Notes: generated by a model not told the origin, from the sequence alone. 64,000 nucleotides of DNA from Halanaerobiales bacterium (GCA_016278485.1 JADQBT010000010.1:124001-188000); one strand, 5' to 3'. Shown: positions 26,913 through 36,080, counted from the first letter of the stretch. Made by a program: numbers and translations.

Positions 26913-28346
26913 TTAAATAATTAATTTATCATCATGTTCAGGTCTATTTTCATATTCTTTTTGCTTAGCTTCATAACCATCTCTCCCAAAGACACCATAA
27001 GTATAATGTTTTCCTAACTCTACGCCTGGTTGGTTAAAAGCATTTATGTTAAATAGTTCACCTATAACTGCAGTCTGCATCTCTAATAAATAAAAAAGCT
27101 GACCAAGTGTAAATTCATTAACCTCAGGTAGGATAATTGTTTCATTCATTCTATTTTTCTGGCTAAGTGCCAGTTCAGTTGCATTTTTTTCAGTTTCTAT
27201 TAATTCCTTAAAACTATGATTACCTAAATAGCCAACACCCTGCAGATCTGAATAAGCTTCAGGTATTTCCAGGTTTACCCCAAAATCTTCGACTTCAATG
27301 AAGGTTATAACTTTATCAAAAGGACCTTCTGTATAAAGCTGGACCTGGGAATGCTGGTCAGTTACTCCTAAAGCTTTAATAGGAGTTGGACCAACATTTA
27401 CTTTATTACCTGTTCGGTCCACCTCTTTGCCCAGTGATTCTGCCCAGAGCTGGCGATACCAATCAGCAACATCTCTTAACTTATCCGAATAGGGCATCAT
27501 AACTGAAAGAGATTTGCCGTTCTGATAGGCAAGATATTGTAAAACACCGTTTAAAAGAGCCGGGTTCTTCCAGAGATCTTGCTGTTGACAAATTTGGTCC
27601 ATATAGGCCGCGCCTGCAAGTAATGCCTCAATATCAACTCCAGTAAAAGCAGCTGAAAGCAGTCCTACCGGTGTTAGTACCGAAAATCTTCCCCCTACAT
27701 TTTCTGGAATATGGAAAGTCTTAAAACCTTCTCTTTTTGCTATTTCAATTAAAAACCCTGAATCTTTACTTGTTGTTGCAATAAAATGTTCGGCTACTTT
27801 TTCTGCGCCAACTTCTTCTGCCACAAGTTTTCTAGCTAATAAAAACTGACTCATTGTCTCTGCTGTGCCACCAGATTTAGATATCACATTAAATAATGTC
27901 TTCTCAAGATCGAGCACATCCAGTAAAGCCTTTAAACCAGATGGATCTACATTATCTGATATAAACAACCTAGGATAACCATTTCTTTGTTCAGCATCTA
28001 AATTATAATGAGGGTGGTTAATGGCTGTTTGTACTGCTATATTTCCTAAAGCAGAACCACCAATACCTAGAATTACTAGATTATCAAACTTATCTTTTGC
28101 TTCTTCAGCAGCTTCTTTAAGTTGCTTAACAACTTCTTCCTGAACAAAAGGCAGTTCCATAAAACCTAATTTACCTGCCTCTTTAGCCTCTTCGATATTC
28201 TCTAAAGCTTTATAAACTTGCTCCTGATAATCTTTTAAATCTTCTTGACTCAGACCTTCCTCTTGGCCAATCATCTTAGAGAACATATTATTTACATCAA
28301 GTTTAATGCGCATTTTTTCTTGCCATGCTTTATCATCATAGTGCAT
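26913..28346 (-). CDS. pgi: Glucose-6-phosphate isomerase
   Basis: Interconverts glucose-6-phosphate and fructose-6-phosphate. The roughly 477-residue protein has two SIS subdomains with ILGIGGSALGNIAV, the SKSGGTAET loop and the C-terminal QPGVELGKHYTYG region with the catalytic Lys. The MHYDD start at 28346 follows AAGGGGG at normal spacing; the two upstream in-frame codons lie on the ribosome site. It precedes the pseudokinase gene by 16 bases. Confidence 0.93.
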   Translation of the reverse strand: MHYDDKAWQEKMRIKLDVNNMFSKMIGQEEGLSQEDLKDYQEQVYKALENIEEAKEAGKLGFMELPFVQEEVVKQLKEAAEEAKDKFDNLVILGIGGSALGNIAVQTAINHPHYNLDAEQRNGYPRLFISDNVDPSGLKALLDVLDLEKTLFNVISKSGGTAETMSQFLLARKLVAEEVGAEKVAEHFIATTSKDSGFLIEIAKREGFKTFHIPENVGGRFSVLTPVGLLSAAFTGVDIEALLAGAAYMDQICQQQDLWKNPALLNGVLQYLAYQNGKSLSVMMPYSDKLRDVADWYRQLWAESLGKEVDRTGNKVNVGPTPIKALGVTDQHSQVQLYTEGPFDKVITFIEVEDFGVNLEIPEAYSDLQGVGYLGNHSFKELIETEKNATELALSQKNRMNETIILPEVNEFTLGQLFYLLEMQTAVIGELFNINAFNQPGVELGKHYTYGVFGRDGYEAKQKEYENRPEHDDKLII

Positions 28347-28405
28347 TATCATAACCCCCTTCAAATTGTAGCTTAAACATAGTATACAAATTTATCCCAT
28401 TTATT

Positions 28406-30013
28406 TCAACCAAGTGCTCCCCTAATATTTCCCATCTCTTTTAACCAGTTTTGTAATAAATCTGTTTCATGTGGGCGTTCACTAACTTCACTTGCTCTAT
28501 TCAAATGAAATAGAACACCAATCGCTGAATCCATCAGAACATGATAGATATCACTTTCAAGTTCTGGTTGGCCAGGTAAATTAATATTTAATTCCTGACA
28601 GGAATATTCTACATCTTCATTTATTTTTTTCATAACCTCTGCCGGGAAAAATCTACGTAAATTATCTAGATTTACAAAACGGGCAGCAAATTCAAGATCT
28701 TGTTTAAGGTTAGGATATTCATTAAGTAATTTTTTAATTCCTGCTTCACCTTGTTGTTTTTTGAGTTCTTTTAAACCCCTACCCGTACCAAGAAAGACCG
28801 GGGGAAGACCGATTGAATAAAGGGAAGCTGTAAATGTAATTGCCCGGGGTAGTGAAACTGATCTGTTTGTATTATAACTTCTCAACTTCTTCTTAATAGA
28901 TTGCTCTGTTACATAACGGGCTATTTTATCTGGACGAGCAATATCACGTGCATAACCAACTCCACTTTTACGTGCTAATCTGTCCCTCTGTTTAGGCATA
29001 TAATCAGATAAACGCGAAACAGGTTCCATTATATCAAAGAAAATATCAAGATAGGCAGAAGTAAAGATTCCTATCATATTAGCTAAATTATCATATTCAC
29101 TACTCTGATAAAGGTGAGGTGAACTAAGTGGAAGTTCGCGACGTAAAATTTCAGCTAAATCTCGTGTTTCTTTTCTGCTTTTATCATAGCGAAGTGCAGA
29201 TTGAATAGTTATAGTTCTTACTCCGGCATAAGTATTTAATATATTTTCGATATTATCTAAAGTTACGTGGCCCCGGAAAGGTAAAGAGCCGCCACCTAAA
29301 ATCGGATAAATATCAATACCAAGTTTTTCACCTGATTGATATGCTTTAGAAATAGCAATTTTGTTAGCTAATACAGCAGATGTATTGCCATATGAGAGCG
29401 CCGGGTCAGATCTACCTAACATAAAGCGCAAGTAATCTGTTTTATAGCCTGCCTCCCTGGTCTCTTCAATAAAACGAGTAAATATTTCATCAATTGATAG
29501 TAATTCAGGCACTTCTTCAATTAGCGGTATAATCTGTAATAAATCAAGATCATCCTTAACCCCAAATTCAGTATGGGCCAGTTTAACAACTGAACCAATT
29601 CTCTTTTTAACTTCAATTAATTCCTCGGCAGAATTGACCATTGGTAACACTATCTCAATAACAGATTGAATATCAGAATAATCACGAGCACTAACAATTG
29701 TCTCCATAATTGATAACAGAGCCATAATCTGGCGAAAGGCTGTTTCCTCCCTGGCATTAGCTACCCGCGGTGTAACAAAAACATCTTGACCGGGAATAAT
29801 ATCTTTTTCTAGTAAACCCAATACAATCTGGGCAGTTTGATGGTAAGGGGTCAATTTACCTTCAAAATCAATCATAATCTCTTCCATCCCCAAACCTGCT
29901 GGGGGTGGTGTCAAACCGTCTAGCGCTTCAGCTGGCTCCTCCTGAATTGATACATACTTTGCAGCTGAATCAGGATGCTGTGTCATCATTGTCGCCGGTA
30001 CTTTGTTTCTCAT
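28406..30013 (-). CDS. ppcA: Phosphoenolpyruvate carboxylase, archaeal type
   Basis: Makes oxaloacetate from PEP and bicarbonate. At 535 residues it is the short archaeal-type enzyme, not the 900-residue bacterial form: the N-terminus MRNKVPATMMTQHPDSA, IMIDFEGKLTPYHQT and the GRSDPALSYGN motif are characteristic. This type is scattered in a few Bacillota (for example Clostridium perfringens). The ATG follows AAGGAG. A possible promoter lies upstream (TATAAT at about 30070). It would supply C4 acids without a TCA cycle. Confidence 0.9.
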   Translation of the reverse strand: MRNKVPATMMTQHPDSAAKYVSIQEEPAEALDGLTPPPAGLGMEEIMIDFEGKLTPYHQTAQIVLGLLEKDIIPGQDVFVTPRVANAREETAFRQIMALLSIMETIVSARDYSDIQSVIEIVLPMVNSAEELIEVKKRIGSVVKLAHTEFGVKDDLDLLQIIPLIEEVPELLSIDEIFTRFIEETREAGYKTDYLRFMLGRSDPALSYGNTSAVLANKIAISKAYQSGEKLGIDIYPILGGGSLPFRGHVTLDNIENILNTYAGVRTITIQSALRYDKSRKETRDLAEILRRELPLSSPHLYQSSEYDNLANMIGIFTSAYLDIFFDIMEPVSRLSDYMPKQRDRLARKSGVGYARDIARPDKIARYVTEQSIKKKLRSYNTNRSVSLPRAITFTASLYSIGLPPVFLGTGRGLKELKKQQGEAGIKKLLNEYPNLKQDLEFAARFVNLDNLRRFFPAEVMKKINEDVEYSCQELNINLPGQPELESDIYHVLMDSAIGVLFHLNRASEVSERPHETDLLQNWLKEMGNIRGALG

Positions 30014-30177
30014 ACTTATCTACTCCTTATATACTTATTAACCTATGTTTGAGAACTTTTTTATGATTATTAATTATATCATATCTTAAGGTCAAAAAAC
30101 AAAAACGTTCCATATCCCCGCCTGTTTTTACGGGTAGAGGTTTTGAAAGACTAAGGTTCAATAATTAATTTATAGTG

Positions 30178-31086
30178 TTAAATAGCCGTTAGTGCTACTG
30201 CTATCTGGGCACCAACCTTAGCATTATGTCTGACAAGTCCAATATTTGTGGTCAGACTTTTCCCTTTTGTTATTTCTTTTATCTTGTCTAAGAGAAATGG
30301 TGTCAATTTTTTGCCACTAACATTTTTTTTGGTAGCCAAGCTTAGCGCAGACTGGATAGCTGCATCTATCAATTCAGGATCTATCTCTGCTGCATGTGGT
30401 ACTGGATTAGCAATCAAGATACCGCCACTAAGGCCTAGTTGATATTTAGCTTTGATAATCGCTGCAGCCGTGGCTGGTCTATCAACTCTCTTATCTACCG
30501 CAAACCCACTTTGGCGTGTATAAAAAGCAGGAAATTCATCTGTCTGATAACCAAGAACTGGCACTCCTAATGTTTCTAATCTCTCTAAAGTAAGACCGAT
30601 ATCAAGTATTGATTTAACACCAGCTGAAACAACAACAACATCTGTCTGATTTAGTTCCTGTAAGTCGGCTGAAATATCAAAAGTTTCAGCAGCTCCCCTA
30701 TGTACTCCACCAATACCACCTGTCACAAATATTTTAATCCCAGCCAATGAAGCTGCTATCATTGTCCCTGCAACTGTAGTAGCTCCATGCCCTTTTTCAG
30801 CCAAGACTACTGGATAATCTCTACGGCTCACTTTACGAACATTTTTGGCCTGACCCAACATTTTTATTTCAGCCTCAGTCAGTCCAATCTTAATTTCACC
30901 ATTAATAATTGCAATTGTAGCTGGAATTGCACCTTCATTGCGGATAATATCTTCAAGTTCAAGCGCTGTTTCCACATTTTCTGGATAAGGCATACCATGG
31001 GCGATTATAGTTGACTCAAGTGCTACAACTGCTTTACCTGCTTTAAGCGCATCTTTAACTTCTTTTTTTATTGATAAATGCTCCAT
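30178..31086 (-). CDS. psuG: Pseudouridine-5'-phosphate glycosidase
   Basis: Cleaves the C-C glycosidic bond of pseudouridine 5'-phosphate to uracil and ribose-5-phosphate. Hallmarks are VALESTIIAHGMPYP, EKGHGATTVAGT, the GGIGGVHRGA loop and the catalytic Lys in VVSAGVKSILDI. The 302-residue length is standard. The ATG at 31086 has GAGGAG upstream and begins five bases after psuK, so the pair is an operon for recycling pseudouridine from RNA turnover. Confidence 0.94.
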   Translation of the reverse strand: MEHLSIKKEVKDALKAGKAVVALESTIIAHGMPYPENVETALELEDIIRNEGAIPATIAIINGEIKIGLTEAEIKMLGQAKNVRKVSRRDYPVVLAEKGHGATTVAGTMIAASLAGIKIFVTGGIGGVHRGAAETFDISADLQELNQTDVVVVSAGVKSILDIGLTLERLETLGVPVLGYQTDEFPAFYTRQSGFAVDKRVDRPATAAAIIKAKYQLGLSGGILIANPVPHAAEIDPELIDAAIQSALSLATKKNVSGKKLTPFLLDKIKEITKGKSLTTNIGLVRHNAKVGAQIAVALTAI

Positions 31087-31091
31087 TATCT

Positions 31092-32228
31092 TCACTCCTC
31101 ATTTGCTTTTTTGAAATTTATTTTTTGAATATCTGGATTAACTGTTCTTTCCGACTGAATTGTTAAGGCAGCAACCTGCATTGCCTGTTTAACAGATTCT
31201 TGAACTGATAAACTATTTACTAAACCCGCAATAATACCGGCTGTTAAAGAATCACCTGCTCCAGTTGTTTCTATCACTTTATCCTTATTAACAACTTGAC
31301 AGGGAATATGCTTAATCTTTCCTTTTTCAATTATAAATGCCCCAAAACTTCCTGCTGAAATGATAAAAAGACTATTCTGTTTACTGTTTTGATAATGCCT
31401 TTCTAAAAATTCCATGACAGTTTTAAGCTCAGAATCATCACTAACTGATAATTGTTTTTGACTATCGCATTGCATCAGAACTCCTGCTTCAGAGAGGTTA
31501 GGAGTTATGATCTTAATTTTATCTAAAAAAGGGACTAACCTTTTGCTTTTTTCAATTGAAACAGGATCGGCCACTGTAAGTATCTGACTATTCTCAGCTA
31601 GTTCCAATAAATATGCAATAGTATCTTCTTTTAAATTTGCGTCAAAAAATATAATAGAAGAATTCTCGATGATACGACGGTGTCTATGCAAGTAATTGCG
31701 ATTAATTTCATTAAGAATTTTCATATCAGAAATAGCACCTTTGAGGTCCCCAGTCTCATCTAAATATGCCATATATATTCCTGTACGATACTGACTAGAA
31801 CGGAGAATATGACTCAAATCAAGACTTGGCTGCTCTGTTTCTTCAATAATTTTATCACCATAATGGTCCTGGCCGACTGCAGTCAGTAGAACAACTTGCT
31901 CACCTAAATAGGCTATATTTTCAGCAACATTACGACCAACACCGCCCATACTTTCATAAATAATACCTGGATTCGATGTTCCATCTCGAAAATTATTTTT
32001 AATATAGCCTTTAATATCAAGATTACTCCCACCAATCACTACTATCTGTTTAGCTGGTGCTAATAAATAGCCTCTACCTAATAGGTAACCTTTTACAGTT
32101 AAATTATGAATATGAGTACCCACTGCGGAAACAGAAATATCTAGTTCTCTACTAAGACTTTCCCTAGTATTTGTAGGATCTTTTTTAATTAATTCAATTA
32201 TTTCTTTTTCTCTTTCTGTTAAATGCAA
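31092..32228 (-). CDS. psuK: Pseudouridine kinase with N-terminal winged-helix domain
   Basis: Phosphorylates pseudouridine for PsuG. Residues about 1-58 form a helix-turn-helix (EREKEIIELIKKDPTNTR, LSRELDISVSAVGTHIHNL shown in parts). The PfkB kinase domain follows (VVIGGSNLDIKG, MGGVGRNVAEN, and the anion-hole motif TTGAGDSLTAG with the catalytic Asp). The fused DNA-binding domain and the 13-bp-arm palindrome just upstream (32246-32276) suggest autoregulation. The start is a TTG at 32228 after GGAGGG. Confidence 0.88.
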   Translation of the reverse strand: MHLTEREKEIIELIKKDPTNTRESLSRELDISVSAVGTHIHNLTVKGYLLGRGYLLAPAKQIVVIGGSNLDIKGYIKNNFRDGTSNPGIIYESMGGVGRNVAENIAYLGEQVVLLTAVGQDHYGDKIIEETEQPSLDLSHILRSSQYRTGIYMAYLDETGDLKGAISDMKILNEINRNYLHRHRRIIENSSIIFFDANLKEDTIAYLLELAENSQILTVADPVSIEKSKRLVPFLDKIKIITPNLSEAGVLMQCDSQKQLSVSDDSELKTVMEFLERHYQNSKQNSLFIISAGSFGAFIIEKGKIKHIPCQVVNKDKVIETTGAGDSLTAGIIAGLVNSLSVQESVKQAMQVAALTIQSERTVNPDIQKINFKKANEE

Positions 32229-32245
32229 ATAGCTCCCTCCTTCTT

Positions 32246-32276
32246 AAACAATAATTTATATCGTAAATTATTGTTT
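32246..32276. promoter_or_regulatory. Palindromic operator candidate for PsuK autoregulation
   Basis: Perfect inverted repeat: 13-base arms (32246-32258 and 32264-32276) around a five-base centre (TATCG). It lies between the promoter at 32287-32315 and the psuK ribosome site, so a bound protein would block transcription start. The HTH domain fused to PsuK is the obvious candidate ligand-controlled repressor. Confidence 0.7.
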
Positions 32277-32286
32277 GTTTATTGCT

Positions 32287-32315
32287 AGTATATCACCTCA
32301 TTTTAGATTCAGCAA
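32287..32315 (-). promoter_or_regulatory. psuK-psuG promoter
   Basis: Minus strand: TTGCTG (32310-32315), 17-base spacer, TATACT (32287-32292). The predicted start site falls directly before the palindromic operator. Confidence 0.65.
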
Positions 32316-32345
32316 GCAAAAACAGGAAATACCTAAACCAAAAAA

Positions 32346-32370
32346 ACAGTAGGAGAAAATCTCCTACTGT
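32346..32370 (-). terminator. Terminator of the SASP gene
   Basis: Eleven-base-pair perfect stem with an AAA loop (32346-32356 / 32360-32370), followed on the minus strand by a run of T. The hairpin contains the SASP stop codon. Confidence 0.85.
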
Positions 32371-32540
32371 CTTTCTGCCGGTTTATTCATTAGTTCTTCT
32401 ACTTTCCTGATAGCCTCTCGAACTAACATACCGGCTTCACGGGTGGTTATGTTGCCCCAATCACCATCCTTGACCTTGTGAGCGAATCCCAACTCTTCGG
32501 CCAATTCATACTTGGTTTTTTCTGACATCAAGCGTGCCAT
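32364..32540 (-). CDS. Alpha/beta-type small acid-soluble spore protein, 58 aa
   Basis: DNA-binding spore-core protein. The 58-residue product begins MARLMSEKTKYELAEELGF, then WGNITTREAGMLVREAI, which matches clostridial-type SASPs (KYEIAxELGF ... WGxIxARDAGxMV). The start at 32540 has GGAGGTGG upstream. It is a single-gene unit ending in a strong hairpin. A sequence resembling a forespore promoter -10 (CATAAAA) lies about 40 bases upstream, but this is weak. Expression is expected only late in sporulation. Confidence 0.85.
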   Translation of the reverse strand: MARLMSEKTKYELAEELGFAHKVKDGDWGNITTREAGMLVREAIRKVEELMNKPAERQ

Positions 32541-32619
32541 CTAAGGGCACCACCTCCATTCATATTTTATGTATTTTGCTGCTACTTATCCATTTATTAT
32601 CTGTTATATAACACCATTT

Positions 32620-34947
32620 TTAATTAATTAAGATCTCACATTTTTTTAAAGCAGATATAGCGTTTGCCGCATAAGCGTCGCAACCAAAAGCAAGAGCAAG
32701 TTCTTCTGTAAGTGAAGCTCCTCCAGCCATAATTTTTAATTCAGGAAACTCGCTTTTTAACTGTGTTACAGTCTCTTCAAGTTGTGCTATTGTTCCCGTC
32801 ATCATCGCAGACAGTCCTACAATATCGGGTTTGAAAGACTTTACTGCCGCTAAAATTTGGGCTGTAGATTGATCTTTACCGATATCTTTAACCTGAAATC
32901 CACTTCCGACAAGCACAGCCTGAATAATATTTTTGCCAATATCATGAATATCATTTTTAACAGTAGCTAGCAATACTTTCCCTCTGCTAGAATAAGCATC
33001 ATCTTTACTCAACAAATTATTTAACTTAGTAAATATAGGTTCAACTGTTCTAGCGGCCAGTAATAGTTGAGGTAAAAATATCTCCTGTTTTTCGTATAAT
33101 TGCCCAATTAACTCCATTGCCTTACCCAATTTTTCCTGACTAATTTTTAAAGGAGAATATTCTCTCAGTAAATAATTTATGATTTTGTTAGTTTCTGACT
33201 GATCTCCGGCCAGCAATGCATTAACTATTTCATTATTACTCTGATATTTTTGCCCAGTTGCTACCCTTTTACCCAATAATAAGAGTGATCCTTTAATATT
33301 ATTCATCACATTTTGATCTACTGGATCTAAAATTGCTGCATTAAGACCTTCTCTAATTGCCTGGGCAATAAAAGCAGCATGTAGAGCTGATCTTGCTTCC
33401 ATCCCAAAACTCAAATTTGATAAACCCAAAATAGTTTTTATACCTGCTGCATTAAGCTGATTAATAGTTTTTAGAGTAATCTCCGGGTTCTGGCCAGCTC
33501 CGAGCGATAACATTAATGGATCAGCTAAAATTCTGGCAGTTTTAATTCCATTTTCATTAAGATAATTTACTCCTGTCTTAATTAAATCTACCCTAGCTGC
33601 TGCTGTATCTGGTATTTGGTCATCCATAGCCAATAAGATTAGCATACCGCCATATTTATGCATTAATTTAATTTTATGATCTAAATCTTCTTTTACTACT
33701 CTTGCTGAATTTAAGATCGGACGACCTGGATACTCTGCTAAAGATTGTTCCAAAAACTCATTTGTCTGGATATCAAAGATAAGGGGTAAAGAATTCTGTT
33801 GATCAAGTCTATTAACTACTTCAGAAAAATGTTTTTTTTCTAATAAATTTTCAATCCCCAAATTTATATCAAGTGCTTTTGCACCAGCATTTTTTTGTAA
33901 AACTGCTTTTTGACTAAGCAGATTATAGTTTCTGTTATAAATGTCATCTTGTAATCTTTTATTCCCAGCTGGATTTATCTGTTCACCGATACTTACAAAT
34001 TCATCAAATCCAACTATTTTTGAACGTGAAGCAATATATTGGACATCATTGCGCTTTTTTCTAGAAAACTTGCTACCTTGATACTGCTTTACCAGTGCCT
34101 CTATATATTCAGGTGTTGTACCACAACAACCGCCTAGCAAATTAACTCCTGTGGCAACTAATTTTTCACTTGCCCGCATAAACTCTCTAGCTGAACCTGG
34201 ATAACTAAGTTGGCCATCTTGAAAAATCGGCTGACCAGCATTTGCTTCCACAGAGACTGGTTTATCTGTCAATTTTATTAATTCATTTAAAAGTGGTAAT
34301 ATTTCTTCTGGTGTCAGCGTACAGTTTATGCCAATAACATCTACATCTAAATCGGAAAATAAAGCTGCAAATGACTTTAGATAAGAACCTGTTGCCGAAT
34401 AAAATGTTTCTGCAAAAGTCATCTGGGCAATAACTGGTAAGTTAGCCGCTACCTCTCGTACAGCTAACAAAGCTGCTTTTATCTCTTTTAGATCACTCAT
34501 CGTCTCTATCATAAAACCATCTACACCTTGAGCTACTAAAAGTTCAGCCTGTTCCTTAAAAATATCTTTAACCTCATACCAGCTTAATGAACCAAGTGGT
34601 TGAGGGAATTCACCAGTAGAAGAAAGATTTGCAAAGACCAATTTGTCCCCTGCTGCATCTAAAGCAAGCTCAACTGCTGCTTTATTTAGTTGAAAAAACT
34701 TATCCTCTAGTCCCAACTCTTTTAATTTTCTTCTGTTGCCACTAAAAGTATTTGTTAAAATAATATCTGCCCCGGCAGCCAGGTATTCTTTATGTAATTT
34801 ATAAACAACCTCAGGTGCAGTTAAATTTAATTGAATTGCAGGTTGATCTGTAAACCCCTGTTGCATAAAAACAGTTCCATAAGCTCCATCTAAAAACAAG
34901 ACCCTCTCATTAAGTAATTTATTAAATTCTACTCTGTCAATTTTCAT
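32620..34947 (-). CDS. metH: Cobalamin-dependent methionine synthase (short form)
   Basis: Transfers the methyl group from 5-methyltetrahydrofolate via B12 to homocysteine. Domains in order over about 775 residues: homocysteine-binding barrel (GAYGTVFMQ; zinc cysteines in GINCTLT and GGCCGTT), pterin-binding barrel (GEQINPAGNKR, LDINLGI), then the B12 cap and Rossmann domain with the cobalt-ligating histidine in NDIHDIGKN. The C-terminal AdoMet reactivation domain of E. coli MetH is absent, as is usual in anaerobes. The ATG at 34947 has AAGG upstream. It depends on the cob salvage genes. Confidence 0.9.
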   Translation of the reverse strand: MKIDRVEFNKLLNERVLFLDGAYGTVFMQQGFTDQPAIQLNLTAPEVVYKLHKEYLAAGADIILTNTFSGNRRKLKELGLEDKFFQLNKAAVELALDAAGDKLVFANLSSTGEFPQPLGSLSWYEVKDIFKEQAELLVAQGVDGFMIETMSDLKEIKAALLAVREVAANLPVIAQMTFAETFYSATGSYLKSFAALFSDLDVDVIGINCTLTPEEILPLLNELIKLTDKPVSVEANAGQPIFQDGQLSYPGSAREFMRASEKLVATGVNLLGGCCGTTPEYIEALVKQYQGSKFSRKKRNDVQYIASRSKIVGFDEFVSIGEQINPAGNKRLQDDIYNRNYNLLSQKAVLQKNAGAKALDINLGIENLLEKKHFSEVVNRLDQQNSLPLIFDIQTNEFLEQSLAEYPGRPILNSARVVKEDLDHKIKLMHKYGGMLILLAMDDQIPDTAAARVDLIKTGVNYLNENGIKTARILADPLMLSLGAGQNPEITLKTINQLNAAGIKTILGLSNLSFGMEARSALHAAFIAQAIREGLNAAILDPVDQNVMNNIKGSLLLLGKRVATGQKYQSNNEIVNALLAGDQSETNKIINYLLREYSPLKISQEKLGKAMELIGQLYEKQEIFLPQLLLAARTVEPIFTKLNNLLSKDDAYSSRGKVLLATVKNDIHDIGKNIIQAVLVGSGFQVKDIGKDQSTAQILAAVKSFKPDIVGLSAMMTGTIAQLEETVTQLKSEFPELKIMAGGASLTEELALAFGCDAYAANAISALKKCEILIN

Positions 34948-34996
34948 TTTTTTCACCTTAACTTCTCTCTGAAACTAATTAGTAGTTAATAATCAT

Positions 34997-35024
34997 AAAA
35001 CGGCTGGAAACAACCAGCCGTTTT
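34997..35024 (-). terminator. Terminator after superoxide reductase
   Basis: Eleven-base-pair stem (34997-35007 / 35014-35024), six-base loop, short T tract on the minus strand, 23 bases past the sor stop codon. It separates rbr-sor from metH. Confidence 0.8.
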
Positions 35025-35046
35025 AATATAATATCTATTTAATATC

Positions 35047-35400
35047 CTACTCAACAACAGTAATATCTTTTGAACCTTCCCACTGACCGTGTAAATTGCA
35101 ATAAGCAAATACTCTTAGCTTAGATGATTCTTCTAATTTAATAGTTAGAGTTGCTTCAGCTTTTACTTCATGCGTAAAATCAACTCTAGCTAGTTGGTAA
35201 TATTCAGCATATAAATCGAAATTCTGAATGAAATGACCCTCTTCCATTGGATGGACAATCTCTTTACCAAAACTTACTTTAACTTCAAAGAACTCACCTT
35301 TTTTTACCTCATCAGGTGCTTCAATGAAAGGAACATGTTTCTTCTCCAGTGCAGTCTTATCATTAGGATTTTCAAGTTTTTTCAGATCATAGTAACCCAT
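35047..35400 (-). CDS. sor: Superoxide reductase (neelaredoxin type)
   Basis: Reduces superoxide to hydrogen peroxide without making oxygen, in the cytoplasm. The 117 residues form a single-domain class II enzyme: iron ligands are the His in KKHVP, two His in HPMEEGHFI, and the Cys and His in YCNLHGQWE, all present. The N-terminal desulforedoxin domain of class I is missing. It lies 50 bases after the rubrerythrin gene and shares its promoter, giving a superoxide-then-peroxide detoxification operon. Confidence 0.92.
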   Translation of the reverse strand: MGYYDLKKLENPNDKTALEKKHVPFIEAPDEVKKGEFFEVKVSFGKEIVHPMEEGHFIQNFDLYAEYYQLARVDFTHEVKAEATLTIKLEESSKLRVFAYCNLHGQWEGSKDITVVE

Positions 35401-35450
35401 TAGTTTAAATCCCCCTTAAATTATTAGATAATTCTAAGATGAAAAATTTG

Positions 35451-36008
35451 TTATTCATCAAAACGTTTAAATACTTCTTTTGGCTGGCCACAGATAGGAC
35501 ATTTTTCAGGTTGACCATCAACCACAGTATGACCACAGACACTACAAATAGTAACATACTCAATATCATAGTCTTCACCGTTATCCACTGCTTCTTTTGC
35601 TTCACTATATAATTTAGAGTGTATTTTTTCTGCTTCAAGAGCATAGTGCAAAGATTTCACTGCATCTTTTTCGCCTTGATCTTTAGCAACAATACTATAT
35701 GTAGGATACATCTGCTCAATTTCAAAGTCTTCACCAGCAATAGCTCCTACTAGATTATCCGAAGTAGAACCTAACCCAAAACCAGCACCTGATGCCACCA
35801 AAAAATCTCCAGAAACGTTTTCATGTGCTTCAAAGTGATTGCTAGCATGAACTTCTTCAGCATATGCAATTGCATTAAATAATAAAGATACTTTTGGGAA
35901 GCCATCTTTCATTGCCTTTTGAGACCATACTTTGTAACGCTGATAGGCTTGACTTTCACCGCCAAAAGCAGAACGTAAATTTTGTGCAGTCATTTCATTT
36001 TTAACCAT
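35451..36008 (-). CDS. rbr: Rubrerythrin
   Basis: Non-haem iron peroxidase reducing hydrogen peroxide. About 185 residues: an N-terminal ferritin-like di-iron domain (GGESQAYQRY, AEEVHASNHFEAH, EAEKIHSKLY) and a C-terminal rubredoxin-like Fe(Cys)4 domain (CSVCGH and CPICG). The ATG at 36008 has AAGGGGG upstream; the open frame extends 42 codons further but lacks a start signal. It is transcribed from a consensus promoter at 36052-36080 with a palindromic site at the start point. Confidence 0.94.
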   Translation of the reverse strand: MVKNEMTAQNLRSAFGGESQAYQRYKVWSQKAMKDGFPKVSLLFNAIAYAEEVHASNHFEAHENVSGDFLVASGAGFGLGSTSDNLVGAIAGEDFEIEQMYPTYSIVAKDQGEKDAVKSLHYALEAEKIHSKLYSEAKEAVDNGEDYDIEYVTICSVCGHTVVDGQPEKCPICGQPKEVFKRFDE

Positions 36009-36032
36009 ATCTAAATCCCCCTTAGACTTATT

Positions 36033-36045
36033 AGTAATGATTACT
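36033..36045. promoter_or_regulatory. PerR/Fur-like palindrome at the rbr start site
   Basis: Perfect 6-1-6 palindrome AGTAATGATTACT just downstream of the -10 box. The spacing and AT-rich arms resemble the 7-1-7 boxes of PerR/Fur repressors, though it is not an exact match to the B. subtilis consensus. Position and symmetry fit a peroxide-responsive repressor. Confidence 0.55.
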
Positions 36046-36051
36046 GATAAT

Positions 36052-36080
36052 ATTATAGCACCATGTTGATAGTGTGTCAA
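36052..36080 (-). promoter_or_regulatory. Consensus sigma-A promoter of rbr-sor
   Basis: Minus strand TTGACA (36075-36080), exactly 17 bases, TATAAT (36052-36057): a perfect match to the housekeeping consensus, implying high expression unless repressed. Confidence 0.9.

Noticed and set aside
30014-30177. Possible terminator or small gene between ppcA and psuG
   Set aside because: A weak CCCG/CGGG pairing exists but no T tract follows, and no short frame has a ribosome site. I see only a TATAAT-like box.
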